Origin: Stomoxys calcitrans | Lineage: Eukaryota; Arthropoda; Insecta; Diptera; Muscidae | Reading direction: 5' to 3' | DNA: 64,000 nt | Assembly: GCF_963082655.1 (NCBI RefSeq) | Contig: NC_081553.1 | Location: 48,465,728 to 48,529,727, forward strand | In this document: piece by piece, positions 12,088-23,460 of the stretch | Layout of the letters: every line of letters starts with the position of its first letter | Numbering within the stretch: position 1 is the first letter of the stretch | Position numbers and translations under genes: made by a program | Notes under the pieces: model-generated | The model's input: the letters and a program-made list of their open reading frames with translations, nothing else | Database searches by the model: none | What the model was told of the DNA's origin: nothing

Positions 12088-12552
12088 AACAATAAGAGCG
12101 CTACGATGAGGCTCATTTCTGGCTGAATGGCTTCGTCAATAACCAAAATATGCATTATTGGTCACACAGCAATCCACACGTACTCCACGAGTCACCATTG
12201 CATCTCGAAAAAATGACAATTTGGTGCGGTTTATGGGCCGGCAGCGTCATTGGGCCGTACTTCTTTCGTGATGATCAAGACCAGCACGTTACTGTGAATG
12301 GGAATCGCTACCGTTTAATGATAACAGAATATTTTTGACCTCAATAGAATATTTTTGACCTCAATAGCATGGTGTGGACTTGGAGGACATGTGGTTCCAA
12401 TAGGACGGCGCCACAAGCCACATAGCGTATGTCACAATCAATTTATTGGTCGTATGTTTTGACGCCGTTAGACTATTTGCTGTGGGACTACGTCAAACCA
12501 ATGGTCTATGCCAACAATTCAGCGGCGATTGATGAACGTTGTACGAAAACTA
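12088..12552 (+). pseudogene. Mariner transposase fossil, related to rosa type
   Basis: The plus strand reads DEAHFWLNGFVNNQN, HVLHESPLHLEKMTIWCG, AGSVIGPYFFRD and HVTVNGNRYRLMITEYF. After a small tandem duplication (AATATTTTTGACCTCAATAG occurs twice at 12328-12366) it continues as DMWFQQDGA and PLDYLLWDYVKP in shifted frames. These are the first Asp (DEAHF), second Asp (QQDGA) and third catalytic Asp (PLDY) regions of a mariner transposase, the enzyme that cuts and pastes the element at TA. It is diverged from the three rosa derivatives here, so it is a separate, older lineage. No ends are identified. Confidence 0.72.
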
Positions 12553-12650
12553 ACAAGTAAAAGTGTTAAGTTTGGCCGGGCCAAACTGGCTATATAAGCC
12601 TCAACCATGGATCACGTTTGACGCGTTCTTTGAGTGCATTCTTTTAAGTT
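12553..12650 (+). mobile_element. DINE-like element, left terminal fragment with compensated hairpin
   Basis: AACAAGTAAAAGTGTTAAG is followed by the terminal hairpin AGTTTGGCC-G-GGCCAAACT (12569-12587), TATATAAGCC and ACCATGGATCACG. Other family A copies have TTCGGCC/GGCCGAA. Here both arms carry matching changes, so the stem is preserved. Only the terminus is present, and the rest is replaced by a LINE. Confidence 0.7.
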
Positions 12651-12689
12651 TATAGGAAATACATCTACAGATGCAGCTGGATCATACTT

Positions 12690-14560
12690 TTCATGGCTTT
12701 AAAGTCGTAAAAAATTTCATGACTTAGGAAATCCTTCAAAGTGTCTCGAATCTGCCTCAAATGTCCCTCACATACCACACCTATTCTGCATCAATATTCT
12801 CGTAGTCGTATGTGTCCCGTTACTATACAAACAGCTATACTGACCTCCTTCTTAATTCCTTTCAGCAATATCCTTATCTTTTCACGATGCGGATCTCCCC
12901 ATAGGATTTTCGTCGTCTTACTGACCAGTTTCATTGTTTCACGTTCGTGGCCCACGTTGTTAACTCGAACAGCGTCGACCCCAAAAGGCTTCGGATACCA
13001 CCTAACACTTACTGTGATTGCCTGAATCTCCGCCTGCAGGACCGTATTATGGTCAAAGAGTTTAAAACAGATCTCAGTCCCTGGGTTCTCAATGCAGATC
13101 CCTAGGGCCACTCTATCCTTCAGATTTGAACTATCCGTGTAACATGATCTTCCAGATGACAATACTAGCGTTCCGTCAGTCCAAGACTATGCCGCTGGCG
13201 CCAGTGCCTCGCACTCGCCCTCAAGTTTCATCTCAGTTATTCGATAAGAAACCTCTTCCCTTCCTTCCAGGTTTCCTATCGTCGCCTCGATTATACCGCG
13301 ATGGTATGAGCTGCTCCCATCTTCAGCCCATTCACCCATAGCCCTAAGTCTCATAGCCGCAGTGGCTGCCTCACACTCAATCTGTATATCAATAGCGGAT
13401 ATCTAATATAGTCTGCAGTACCCTGGTAGGCATGGTCCTCATCGCTCCGACTATGCCAAGGCAACATATCCTCTGAACCTGTAGTATGGTCCTTATGTTG
13501 CACATTTTCTTCATAGCACTCCATCAAACTACTGAGGCGTAAGTAAGTATTGGTCTAATCACGCTCTCCTGTAGAGCCAGTGGACTACACTTGAATTCAG
13601 GTCCCATTTCGTGTCCTACGGCCCATTTCGAGCCTAGTGTCCAAGATCTGTGAGCCTTCTTAGTACGCTCCTGAAAGTGAAACTTTCAACTAAGTTTTCT
13701 ATCCAAGATCACACCCAGTTATTTGATCTTGTCAGATATCGAAAACGTTCTATGTAGGAAACGTGGCGCGTCAAATTGGCCCAAATTCGTCTTCCTCATG
13801 AGGCCACCGTAGCGCAGAGGTTAGCATGTCCGCCTATGACGCTGAACGTCCAGGATTCGAACCCGTGCGAGACCATCAGAAAAAAAATGTCACCGGTGGT
13901 TTTCCCCTCCTAATGCTGGCGACATTTGTGAGGTACTATGCCATGTAAAATTTCTATATAAAGAGGTGTCGCACTGCGGCTCGCCGTTCGGACTCGGTTA
14001 TAAAAAGAAGGCCCCTTATCATTGAGCTTAAACTTGAATCGGACTCCACTCATTGATATGTGAGAAGTTTGCCCCTGTTCCTTAGTGGGATGTTCATGGG
14101 CAAAATTTGCATTTGCATGAACAAGGCATATTTCAGTCATCTCTGAGTTTACATTGAGACCACTAGGTCTAGCCCAGTCATTTGGCATATGCAAGATCCT
14201 TTCGGCCCTTCTTCATAGCTGGTTCCGATCCTTACCCCTTAGAAGTTTTATAACATCGTCTGCATAGCAGGCGAGTTCAAATCCCTCCCCATTCAGCATC
14301 CGTAATAGGTTATTTATTGTGGTCACACAAAGACGTGGCGATAAAATGCTCCCTGTGGCGTGCCTTTTGCCACTCTCTCCCTTATATATATGCCATGGGA
14401 CACACAATTTATCCACCTGTTCCTTAGCATATGGTTTATCCAGACTCTAAGGACCGAGTCCACCCGGTACTGGTCTAAGGATTGGATCCAGGTTGAATTG
14501 ATGGTCGGTGGAGAGGACCCGCCCACCTGGTAAAGAGAGGATCCACCCACCTGGTGCAGA
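12690..14560 (-). mobile_element. RNase H-bearing LINE (I/LOA-like), copy 1, interrupted by a SINE
   Basis: Minus-strand order: RT pieces IQSLDQYRVDSVLRVWINHM, GTPQGAFYRH and the intact catalytic motif CYADDVIKLLRGK (about 14270). The segment TEICL (about 14130) is cut by a SINE. A degenerate thumb follows, then the RNase H start SSGRSCYTDSSNLKDRVALG with TEICFKLFDHNTVLQAEIQAI, and the linker KTTKILWGDPHREK. RNase H removes the RNA strand during element replication. The central RNase H region is deleted and the C-terminal zinc knuckle is decayed. The same LINE occurs at 26836-29540 and 43806-44935. Of the three, this copy keeps the best YADD but is otherwise dead. I/LOA-like placement rests on the RT plus RNase H arrangement. 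Confidence 0.78.
13802..14115 (+). mobile_element. tRNA-derived SINE inserted in a LINE, CATGA duplication
   Basis: The head GGCCACCGTAGCGCAGAGG and the block GGATTCGAACCC resemble RNA polymerase III boxes A and B of a tRNA, with mismatches. The body follows (GTTCGGACTCGGTTATAAAA, CCCTTATCATTGAG, GATGTTCATGGGCAAAA). CATGA at 13797-13801 is repeated at 14116-14120, and removing the insert restores the LINE reading around TEICL. Copying would depend on a LINE enzyme in trans. A related relic is at 129-330. Confidence 0.82.
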
Positions 14561-14957
14561 GGATTTCAAGATCTGTTCGTTTGCCAGATCCTCCACTTGA
14601 TGGCGCTTACGTTGGCACGTGCGATAAATGGATGGCTTATCGAACCCTTTGTGGCTACGGTATTCCTTGGAGAGCCATAGCTTCCGCTACAAAATCTTCG
14701 AAGACGCTTCCGCTTCTTTCCTACTTGACCCAACTTTCTCACCCTCTGTCAGATACTGTCTGGAATATCCGAAGCGGCGGGGCTGACACGATTTTCCCAG
14801 AGTACTGAAAGCGGGGAGCCCTTTTGTGGTGGTTTCACATTTATCACTCTTCGGGAGAACTGGTCCTCTTACCAGCTAACGCAGAATTCGTTTGGGTATC
14901 TTTTGTATCCCCAGGAACGTTTAGCACTTTCGCCAGAATGCGCTTCTGGCACTTTTT
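14561..14957 (-). other. Unassigned coding-like stretch, possible LINE ORF1 remnant
   Basis: It lies upstream, on the minus strand, of the RNase H LINE. Short minus-strand frames (KVLNVPGDTKDTQTNSA, EDFVAEAMALQGIP) are interrupted by stops. I do not recognise a domain. Position suggests ORF1 or endonuclease-region debris of that LINE. A plus-strand frame at 14554-14808 is not persuasive. Confidence 0.35.
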
Positions 14958-16432
14958 ATACCCTCCACCATAAGATGGGGGGTATACTAATTTCGTCATT
15001 TTTGTAACTACTCGAAATATTCGTCTGAGACCCCATAAAGTATATATATTCTTGATTGTAGCGACATTTTATGTCGATCTAGCCATGTCCGTCCGTCTGT
15101 CCGTCCGTCCGTCTGTCTGTCGAAAACACGCTAACTTCCGAAGGAGTAAAGCTAGCCGCTTGAAATTTTGCACAAATACTTCTTATTAGTGTAGGTCGGT
15201 TGGTATTATAAATGGGCCATATCGGTCCATGTTTTGATATAGCTGCCATATAAACCGATCTTGGGTCTTGACTTCTCGAGCCTCTAGAGTGCGCAATTCT
15301 TATCCGATTGGAATGAAATTTTGCACGACGTGTTTTGCTATGATATCCAACAACTGTGCTAAGTATGGTTCAAATCGGTTCATAACCTGATATAGCTGCC
15401 ATATAAACCGATCTTGGGTCTTGACTTCTTGAGCCTCTAGCGTGCGCAATTCTTATCCGATTGGAATGAAATTTTGCACGACGTGTTCTGTTAAGATATC
15501 CAACAACTGTGCCAAGTATGGTTCAAATCGGTCCATAACCTGATATAGCTGCCATATAAACCGATCTTGGGTCTTGACTTCTTGAGCCTCTAGAGGGCAC
15601 AATTCTTATCCGATTTGAATGAATTTTTGCACGACGTGTTTTGTTATGATATCCAACAACTGTGCCATGTATGGTTTAAATCGGTCTATAACTTGATATA
15701 GCTGCCATATAAACCGATCTTGGGTCTTGACTTCTTGAGCCTCTAGAGGGCACAATTCTTATCCGATTTGAATGAATTTTTGCACGACGTGTTTTGTTAT
15801 GATATCCAACAACTGTGCCAAGTATGGTTGAAATCGGTTCATAACCTGATATAGCTGTCATATAAACAGATCTGGGGACTTGACTTCTTGAGCTTCTAGA
15901 GAGCGCAATTCTTATCCGATTTGATTGAAATTTTGCATGACGTATTTTATTTTTACTTTCAACAACTGTGTCAAATAAGGTTCAAATCGGTTCATAACCT
16001 GATATAGCTGCCATATAAACCGATCTGGGATCTTGACTTCTTGACCCCTAGAGATCGCAATTATTATCCGATATGCCTGAAATTTTGTACGATGGATCCT
16101 CTCATGACCATCAACAAACGTGTTTATTATGGTCTGAATCGGTCTATAGCCCAATACAGATCCCATATAAATCGTTCTCTCTATTTTACTTCGTGAGCCC
16201 CAATGGGGGCAATTCTTATACGAATTGGCTGACATTTTACACAGGTCTCCAACATATAATTTAATTGTGGTCCGAACCGGACCATATCTTGATATCGTTT
16301 TAATAGCAGAGCAACTCTTTTCTTTTATCCTTTTTTGCCTAAGAAGAGGGAAAAGAACTCGACAAATGCGATCCATGGTGGAGGATATATAAGATTCGGC
16401 CCGGCCGAACTTAGCACGCTTTTACTTGTTTT
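14958..16432 (-). mobile_element. DINE-like family A element, copy 1 (minus)
   Basis: Read on the minus strand it starts AACAAGTAAAAGCGTGCTAA with the hairpin TTCGGCCGGGCCGAA, then TATATCCTCCACCATGG. Monomers of 153 bp carry TATATGGCAGCTATATCAGG, CACAGTTGTTGGATATCAT, TCGGATAAGAATTG and CTCTAGAGGCTCAAGAAG. A unique 3' module holds the GTCC/GTCT microsatellite (15087-15121), ACTTTATGGGGTC and the end GATGGTGGAGGGTATA-like terminus. Both ends are present. TATACCCTCCACCAT occurs inverted at the two ends. Non-coding. Architecture matches DINE-1/helentron elements; placement is inferred. Confidence 0.78.
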
Positions 16433-16923
16433 CAGCTTCCTTCGTTGTGCTCCGCGAAGCTTTTTAGCTTTTGGTGGGAGCTAAACGATGTCTTTTCTCA
16501 CTTCTGCCATCATCCTGTTGATATCTTTTTTTCGATTTGGCTGTGATTATGGGTTAGATGACATTATCGTTGTCTGAGTCAGAGACGAAAACTCAAATTT
16601 TATTTAAAGCCTTCATTCCCTGCCCAGAAGTTTCTGTAGAGATTTTTGTAAAAATTATGGATAATTTTCTCGGAAATATATTTCCACACTAAAAACTAAG
16701 GCCCCAATTATATCTTCAAAAATAAGAACCAGCTTCAATTACGAAATTTTCCTCTGACGTTTATTTTCTTAGACATCCCATATGTGTGGTCACTTATGTT
16801 GTGATTCCATACGTATCAGATAGCTAAACGCCCACCTAACATTAAAAATTTTTCTGAGGGTCAATTCTATTTTTATAATTTTCTCAGAAATTTGGTTTTA
16901 GATTTAAAATCACAATTAATATG
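16433..16923. other. Spacer without recognisable gene
   Basis: AT-rich sequence between two family A elements of opposite orientation. No open frame of note and no RNA gene. I see nothing else in it. Confidence 0.6.
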
Positions 16924-18279
16924 AAACAAGTAAAAGCGTGCTAAGTTCGGCCGGGCCGAATCTTATATACCCTCCACCATGGATCGCATTTGTCGAGTTC
17001 TTTTCTCGGCATCTCTTCTTAGGCAAAAAAGGATATAAGAAAAGAGTTGCTCTGCTATTAAAACGATATCAAGATATGGTCCGGTTTGGACCACAATTAA
17101 ATTATATGTTGGAGACCTGTGTAAAATTTCAGCCAATTCGTATAAGAATTGCGCCCATTGGGGGCTCACGAAGTAAAATAGAGAGAACGATTTATATGGG
17201 ATCTGTATCGGGCTATAGACCGATTCAGACCATAATAAACACGTTTGTTGATGGTCATGAGAGGATCCGTCGTACAAAATTTCAGGCATATCGGATAATA
17301 AGTGCGACCTCTAGAGTCTCAAGAAGTCAATATCCCAGATCGGTTTATATGGCAGCTATATCAGATTATGAACCGATTTGGAACTTATTCGACACAGTTG
17401 TTGAGAGTACGAATAAAATACGTCATGCAAAATTTCAGCCAAATCGAATAGGAATTGCTCCCTCTAGAAGCTCAAGAAGTCAAATCCCCAGATATGTTTA
17501 TATGACAGCTATATCAGGTTATGGACCGATTTCAACCATACTTGGCACAGTTGTTGGATATCATAACGAAATACTGCGTGCAAAAATTAATTCAAATCGG
17601 ATAAGAATTGTGCCCTCTAGAGGTTCAAGAAGTCAAGACCCAAGATCGGTTTATATGGCAGCTATATCAGCTTATGAACCGATTTCAACCATACTTGGCA
17701 CAGTTGTTGGATATCATAGCAAAACACGTCGTGCAAAATTTCATTTCAATCGGATAAGAATTGCGCACTCTAGAGTCTCAAGAAGTCAAGACCCAAGATC
17801 GGTTTATATGGCAGCTATATCAGCTTATGAACCGATTTCAACCATACTTGGCACAGTTGTTGGATATCATAGCAAAACACGTCGTGCCAAATTTTATTCC
17901 AATCGGATAAGAATTGCGCACTCTAGAGGCTCAAGAAGTCAAGACCCAAGATCGGTTTATATGGCAGCTATATCAAAACATGGACCGATATGGCCCATTT
18001 ACAATACCAACCGACCTACACTAATAAGAAGTATTTTTGCAAAATTTCAAGCGGCTAGCTTTACTCCTTCGGAAGTTAGCGTGCTTTCGACAGACAGACG
18101 GACGGACGGACGGACGGACGGACGGACGGACAGACGGACGGACATGGCTAGATCGACATAAAATGTCGCGACGATCAAGAATATATATACTTTATGGGGT
18201 CTCAGACGAATATTTCGAGTAGTTACAAACAGAATGACGAAATTAGTATACCCCCCATCTTATGGTGGCGGGTATAAAA
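16924..18279 (+). mobile_element. DINE-like family A element, copy 2
   Basis: A near-complete element: ACAAGTAAAAGCG end, hairpin TTCGGCCGGGCCGAA (16943-16957), TATACCCTCCACCATGG, then monomers at exactly 153-bp spacing (CAAGATCGG at 17641, 17794 and 17947). The microsatellite is at 18090-18141 and the end is GGCGGGTATA. Because 153 is 51 codons, a stop-free monomer frame persists across the tandem array and yields a 407-codon open frame (16938-18161) with the repeating phrase RSVYMAAIS. I regard that frame as a by-product of the period, not a gene. Confidence 0.8.
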
Positions 18280-19539
18280 ATAATGAAGTTAGCTTCCTGT
18301 GGCATTACTTTTTGATTAATTAGCAATGGAAGAAGAAAACGCCAGTTCAGGGTGTGTTGTATTTCACAATTAAATGTAATAAGGCGGACTCTAAGAACAT
18401 CTATCATTTTCTTGTTTTGAAGATAAATTACAGTTTGTGAAATACATATACGTAGACCAAGACACCAGAGTATAATACAAATATTAGGGTTGGTCGAAAA
18501 GAAAATAAAATAAATAAATAAAATAAAAAAAAATACATAGCAATGAAGTTGGAATTGTTATATAGGAGTTGTATTAGGTATAAATACAGAAATTATTAGA
18601 TCTGTGTAACCCTCATCCCACGGTAGAGAGCATAAAAAAATCCGGATTTTCTTGTAATTTTCGAAAAAAAAATGTTTTTACCACTCTGTTATACCCTTTC
18701 TACTTTTACGAGCTACCCTTTTGCTCATGATCCTTATACACACAAATACATACATATATGAAGCCAAAAAAAACATGTGAATTAAATAATTTTCTTGCTT
18801 TTTTCCTTTACGTTTTCATTACTTTCCAAAAAATTTAACTTAAATGAAACATGAAGCACACAACGACAGTAGACAGACTTAGTGCTTGGGCTTCAGGCAT
18901 TTGCCCACTCAGTCATCCATTCATTCATACGTACAGCCATTCGTTGCTTCGTTCTTTCATTCAGCAACAGTTTCGCGTTAAAACATAAATTACTAAGAAT
19001 TTACGTGACTACCATCGAAAACACATGAGGTCACGTGCCTGGTTCCATGCGAATAGAATAGGTACACCGGGGCGGATAGCGTAGGGAAGTATTGCGAAAG
19101 AAAAAAGACATAGTTGAGGCTACTAAAAACTAAACAACATTCATATGTTTCATTGAGTGCACGTACAAATGCCACTAACACTCCCACCAAACGAGTATAT
19201 GTTGTATACCCACACAGAGTTACGATGTTACACAGTCGAGTTCTAGTAAGGCATACCAGTAACATATCAAGGATCAGCACATATGGGCCATCATTTTACT
19301 ATAGGACATTGGCTGGCAGGCAGGCAACAATAACATATAGTAACTTCCCTCTCAAACACATATGCAAGCACACACACACACACACAGATAGATAAAGAAG
19401 AAATATATGCTCTCATACGTGCACTGCAACCACTTCAACAAAAGATGATCATGAGCAGAGTTACCACCTATTGACGAATTTCAAATGTGGAACCTAAGAA
19501 GAAGGAAAAATACATTTTTATGCCCTTCACCGAAACATG
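18280..19539. other. Spacer without recognisable gene
   Basis: Mostly unique sequence with an AAAT-rich run at about 18499-18536 and CA repeats at about 19369-19386. The two opposing frames of about 95 codons near 19000-19390 have no domain and overlap each other. I see no gene. Confidence 0.55.
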
Positions 19540-20274
19540 GACTTATACTTCTATTGTCATTCCAATTGTAAAACCTGCAAATACTCGTCTAAGACTCCAT
19601 GAAGTACGCATGTCGGACTACCGATGTCCGGGCTTGAGTTATGACTTCCAATATCCATCCCAAGTATGATCCGAATTTGACTTCTTGAGCTCTTAGAATC
19701 CTCAATTTTCATCCAATTTGACTGAAATTTAGAACAAAGACTTGAGTTGTGATGTCCAATAAACATGCCAAGAATTATCTGAACCAGTCTATAAACAGAT
19801 AAAGCCCCCATATAAACTGATCCCCCAATTTGAATTCTTGAGCTTTTAGAAGCATAATTTTCATCCGATTTCACTGAAATTTGAAACAAAGACTTGAGTT
19901 AGGATTTCCAACAGCCATGCCAAGAATGATCTGAATCGTTCTATTAACAGGTATAGCCCCCGTATAGACCGATTCCACGATTTGATTTCTTGAGCATAGA
20001 AGCACCTAGAAGCATCAATTTTCAATCGATTTGGCTGCAATTTGGTGCAATGCCTTGAGTTATGACTTCCAACATCCGTGCCAGGTATGATTATAATCGG
20101 TATTTAAACAGAAATAGCCCCAATATAAACGGACAAGTTTTATCCGATTTGGTCTATAAACAGATATAGCCCCCATATAAACCGATCACCGGATTTGACA
20201 TCTTGAGCTCTTAGAAGCCTGAATTATCATCCGATTTGACTAAAATTGGGAACAAAAACTTGAAATATGTATTC
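19540..20274 (-). mobile_element. DINE-like family D element, eroded
   Basis: Diverged monomers on the minus strand carry CCCCCATATAAACCGATC, ATTTGACTTCTTGAGCTC, TTTCATCCGATTTGACTGAA and GACTTGAGTTATGACTTCCAA. The 3' module piece AATACTCGTCTAAGACTCCATGAAGTA is at about 19578. The microsatellite has been lost and the left terminus is not reached. Monomer sequence ends exactly where the pentanucleotide array begins, at CTTGAAATATGTATTC. Confidence 0.62.
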
Positions 20275-21695
20275 TATCATATCATATCATATCATATCAT
20301 ATCATATCATATCATATCATATCATATCATATCATATCATATCATATCATATCATATCATATCATATCATATCATATCATATCATATCATATCATATCAT
20401 ATCATATCATATCATATCATATCATATCATATCATATCATATCATATCATATCATATCATATCATATCATATCATATCATATCATATCATATCATATCAT
20501 ATCATATCATATCATATCATATCATATCATATCATATCATATCATATCATATCATATCATATCATATCATATCATATCATATCATATCATATCATATCAT
20601 ATCATATCATATCATATCATATCATATCATATCATATCATATCATATCATATCATATCATATCATATCATATCATATCATATCATATCATATCATATCAT
20701 ATCATATCATATCATATCATATCATATCATATCATATCATATCATATCATATCATATCATATCATATCATATCATATCATATCATATCATATCATATCAT
20801 ATCATATCATATCATATCATATCATATCATATCATATCATATCATATCATATCATATCATATCATATCATATCATATCATATCATATCATATCATATCAT
20901 ATCATATCATATCATATCATATCATATCATATCATATCATATCATATCATATCATATCATATCATATCATATCATATCATATCATATCATATCATATCAT
21001 ATCATATCATATCATATCATATCATATCATATCATATCATATCATATCATATCATATCATATCATATCATATCATATCATATCATATCATATCATATCAT
21101 ATCATATCATATCATATCATATCATATCATATCATATCATATCATATCATATCATATCATATCATATCATATCATATCATATCATATCATATCATATCAT
21201 ATCATATCATATCATATCATATCATATCATATCATATCATATCATATCATATCATATCATATCATATCATATCATATCATATCATATCATATCATATCAT
21301 ATCATATCATATCATATCATATCATATCATATCATATCATATCATATCATATCATATCATATCATATCATATCATATCATATCATATCATATCATATCAT
21401 ATCATATCATATCATATCATATCATATCATATCATATCATATCATATCATATCATATCATATCATATCATATCATATCATATCATATCATATCATATCAT
21501 ATCATATCATATCATATCATATCATATCATATCATATCATATCATATCATATCATATCATATCATATCATATCATATCATATCATATCATATCATATCAT
21601 ATCATATCATATCATATCATATCATATCATATCATATCATATCATATCATATCATATCATATCATATCATATCATATCATATCATATCATATCAT
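20275..21695 (+). repeat. ATATC pentanucleotide satellite, uninterrupted
   Basis: A perfect tandem array of a 5-bp unit (ATATC, also readable as ATCAT), about 284 copies over 1421 bp, with no substitution that I can see. On the plus strand all three frames are stop-free (repeating IISYH). That produces open frames of more than 700 codons that are not genes. Such homogeneity implies recent expansion. The real length may be misassembled. Confidence 0.95.
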
Positions 21696-22398
21696 CTCAT
21701 ATCATTCAATTCACTTCACTTCACTTCACTTCACTTCACTTCACTTCACTTCACTTCACTTCACTTCACTTCATATCATCTCATATCATTCAATTCACTT
21801 CACTTCACTTCACTTCACTTCACTTCACTTCACTTCACTTCACTTCACTTCACTTCACTTCACTTCACTTCACTTCACTTCACTTCACTTCACTTCACTT
21901 CACTTCACTTCACTTCACTTCACTTCACTTCACTTCACTTCACTTCACTTCACTTCACTTCACTTCACTTCACTTCACTTCACTTCACTTCACTTCACTT
22001 CACTTCACTTCACTTCACTTCACTTCACTTCACTTCACTTCACTTCACTTCACTTCACTTCACTTCACTTCACTTCACTTCACTTCACTTCACTTCACTT
22101 CACTTCACTTCACTTCACTTCACTTCACTTCACTTCACTTCACTTCACTTCACTTCACTTCACTTCACTTCACTTCACTTCACTTCACTTCACTTCACTT
22201 CACTTCACTTCACTTCACTTCACTTCACTTCACTTCACTTCACTTCACTTCACTTCACTTCACTTCACTTCACTTCACTTCACTTCACTTCACTTCACTT
22301 CACTTCACTTCACTTCACTTCACTTCACTTCACTTCACTTCACTTCACTTCACTTCACTTCACTTCACTTCACTTCGCTTCACTTCACTTCACTTCAC
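21696..22398 (+). repeat. TTCAC pentanucleotide satellite with a duplicated junction
   Basis: A second 5-bp array (TTCAC) follows a junction, CTCATATCATTCAATTCAC (21696-21714). After about 60 bp of TTCAC the same junction, with flanking ATATC-type sequence, recurs at 21771-21795. The TTCAC array then runs to 22398 with one visible substitution (CGCTT at about 22376). The two units differ at few positions, and the repeated junction points to unequal exchange or slippage spanning it. Confidence 0.93.
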
Positions 22399-23140
22399 CT
22401 TCACCTTACTTACTTAAAAGTACATCTTGCAAATTGGCAGCTCTACCGCACGAATATGAAAAGTGCTGCTGCGGATGATGATGATGACACCGATGATGAT
22501 GGCCACGCCGATGCCTAGCACCAACTACATACTGAGTATTTCTTTTTTGTACTGTAAGTGCAGCTTGATATGAATTAAAGTTCTTTCAACATAATTGGTC
22601 TAAAAGGATATGCACACATGTCTATCCGCCCAAGTATGGACATGTTTGCGAGCATGAGAGGTCGGTATGAATTTATGTGCCCAAACATAAACAAATATCC
22701 AATGACTATGCCGGAACAAGTATTGTAGAAACTCTTGCCAGCAACATGACTCTCTCATAAAAATCAACACTACTACTGCTGGTGCTGCTGCTGTTGTTGG
22801 TGCCATACAGTAGGGATGGCTAGGAATATAACAGGGTTAAATGAAAACACGTTCCTACTAAAAAGGAATTAAAATGTCTACATGACTCAAACACTTATTC
22901 GTTCGTAAAGTACATCAATGAATAGGCCTCTGACATGCGTATGTGGAAAATGAATGTATTATTTCGATACTTTAAGTAATGCATGTTGAAAGGGTTTATA
23001 AGAGGAACAGATGTGCCCAAATATCTGTGTACAAATATGAAGATGTTTTCTCAACGCTGCAAAGGCTCAATATGTGGCCTTGCCTTGCCATTTTAGCATT
23101 GAATTGTTTAGCTATACTTTAATGTACCTGCAAGCTTTCC
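22399..23140. other. Spacer with short GAT and GCT repeats
   Basis: It contains GATGAT-type repeats at about 22475-22500 and CTGCTG/TTG repeats at about 22780-22800. The repeats give Asp-rich (plus) and Ala-rich (minus) short frames, neither convincing as an exon. I see no other feature. Confidence 0.55.
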
Positions 23141-23460
23141 ACTACCGGAGGATATAGACATAGTGGTCAAGCGGATCACGTAGGCCCTGAATGACTCGCT
23201 TATGATCATCGTTACATTAGTTTCTGCCTTGGAGAAAATTCTGCAGAAGTGGTCCCTCGGCTAAACAGAAGAAAGGCGGATTGGGATAAATTTCGGCACA
23301 AATTCTACATGTGTATCCCTTTCGCACCAGAAAAGGAAGTGGAAACTAAGGACGATATAGACATAGTGGTCAAGCGGATCAAGAAGGCCCTGAATAACTC
23401 GCTGGTGTCAGCATATCCTAGTGCCAAGCCAAGGGGCAAACAGCGACCGCCATAGTGGAC
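23141..23460 (+). mobile_element. LINE fragment between endonuclease and reverse transcriptase
   Basis: The plus-strand frame 23249-23455 reads VVPRLNRRKADWDKFRHKF, then DDIDIVVKRIKKALNNSL and PSAKPRGKQRPPW. This is the linker preceding the RT domain in R1- and LOA-like LINEs. About 50 bp encoding the DIDIVVKRI segment is also present upstream at 23149-23200, so the fragment holds an internal repeat. A minus-strand relative is at 37877-38010. No catalytic domain is present. Confidence 0.6.

Noticed and set aside
15087..15121. GTCC/GTCT runs as independent microsatellites
   Set aside because: They occur at one fixed place in each DINE-like element (also 5622, 18090, 32403, 53798, 60320), so they belong to the element.
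20236..22518. Open frame of about 760 codons across the pentanucleotide arrays
   Set aside because: It is a direct translation of ATATC and TTCAC repeats, stop-free in all three plus frames because the unit lacks stop triplets. It has no protein-like composition and is not a gene.
22446..22518. Asp-rich tail (DDDDDTDDDGHADA) as a possible exon
   Set aside because: It is produced by a GAT microsatellite, with no splice or domain evidence.
22600..22806. Ala-rich minus-strand frame as a small secreted protein
   Set aside because: The Ala run comes from a GCT/GTT trinucleotide repeat. There is no signal peptide pattern and no supporting context.
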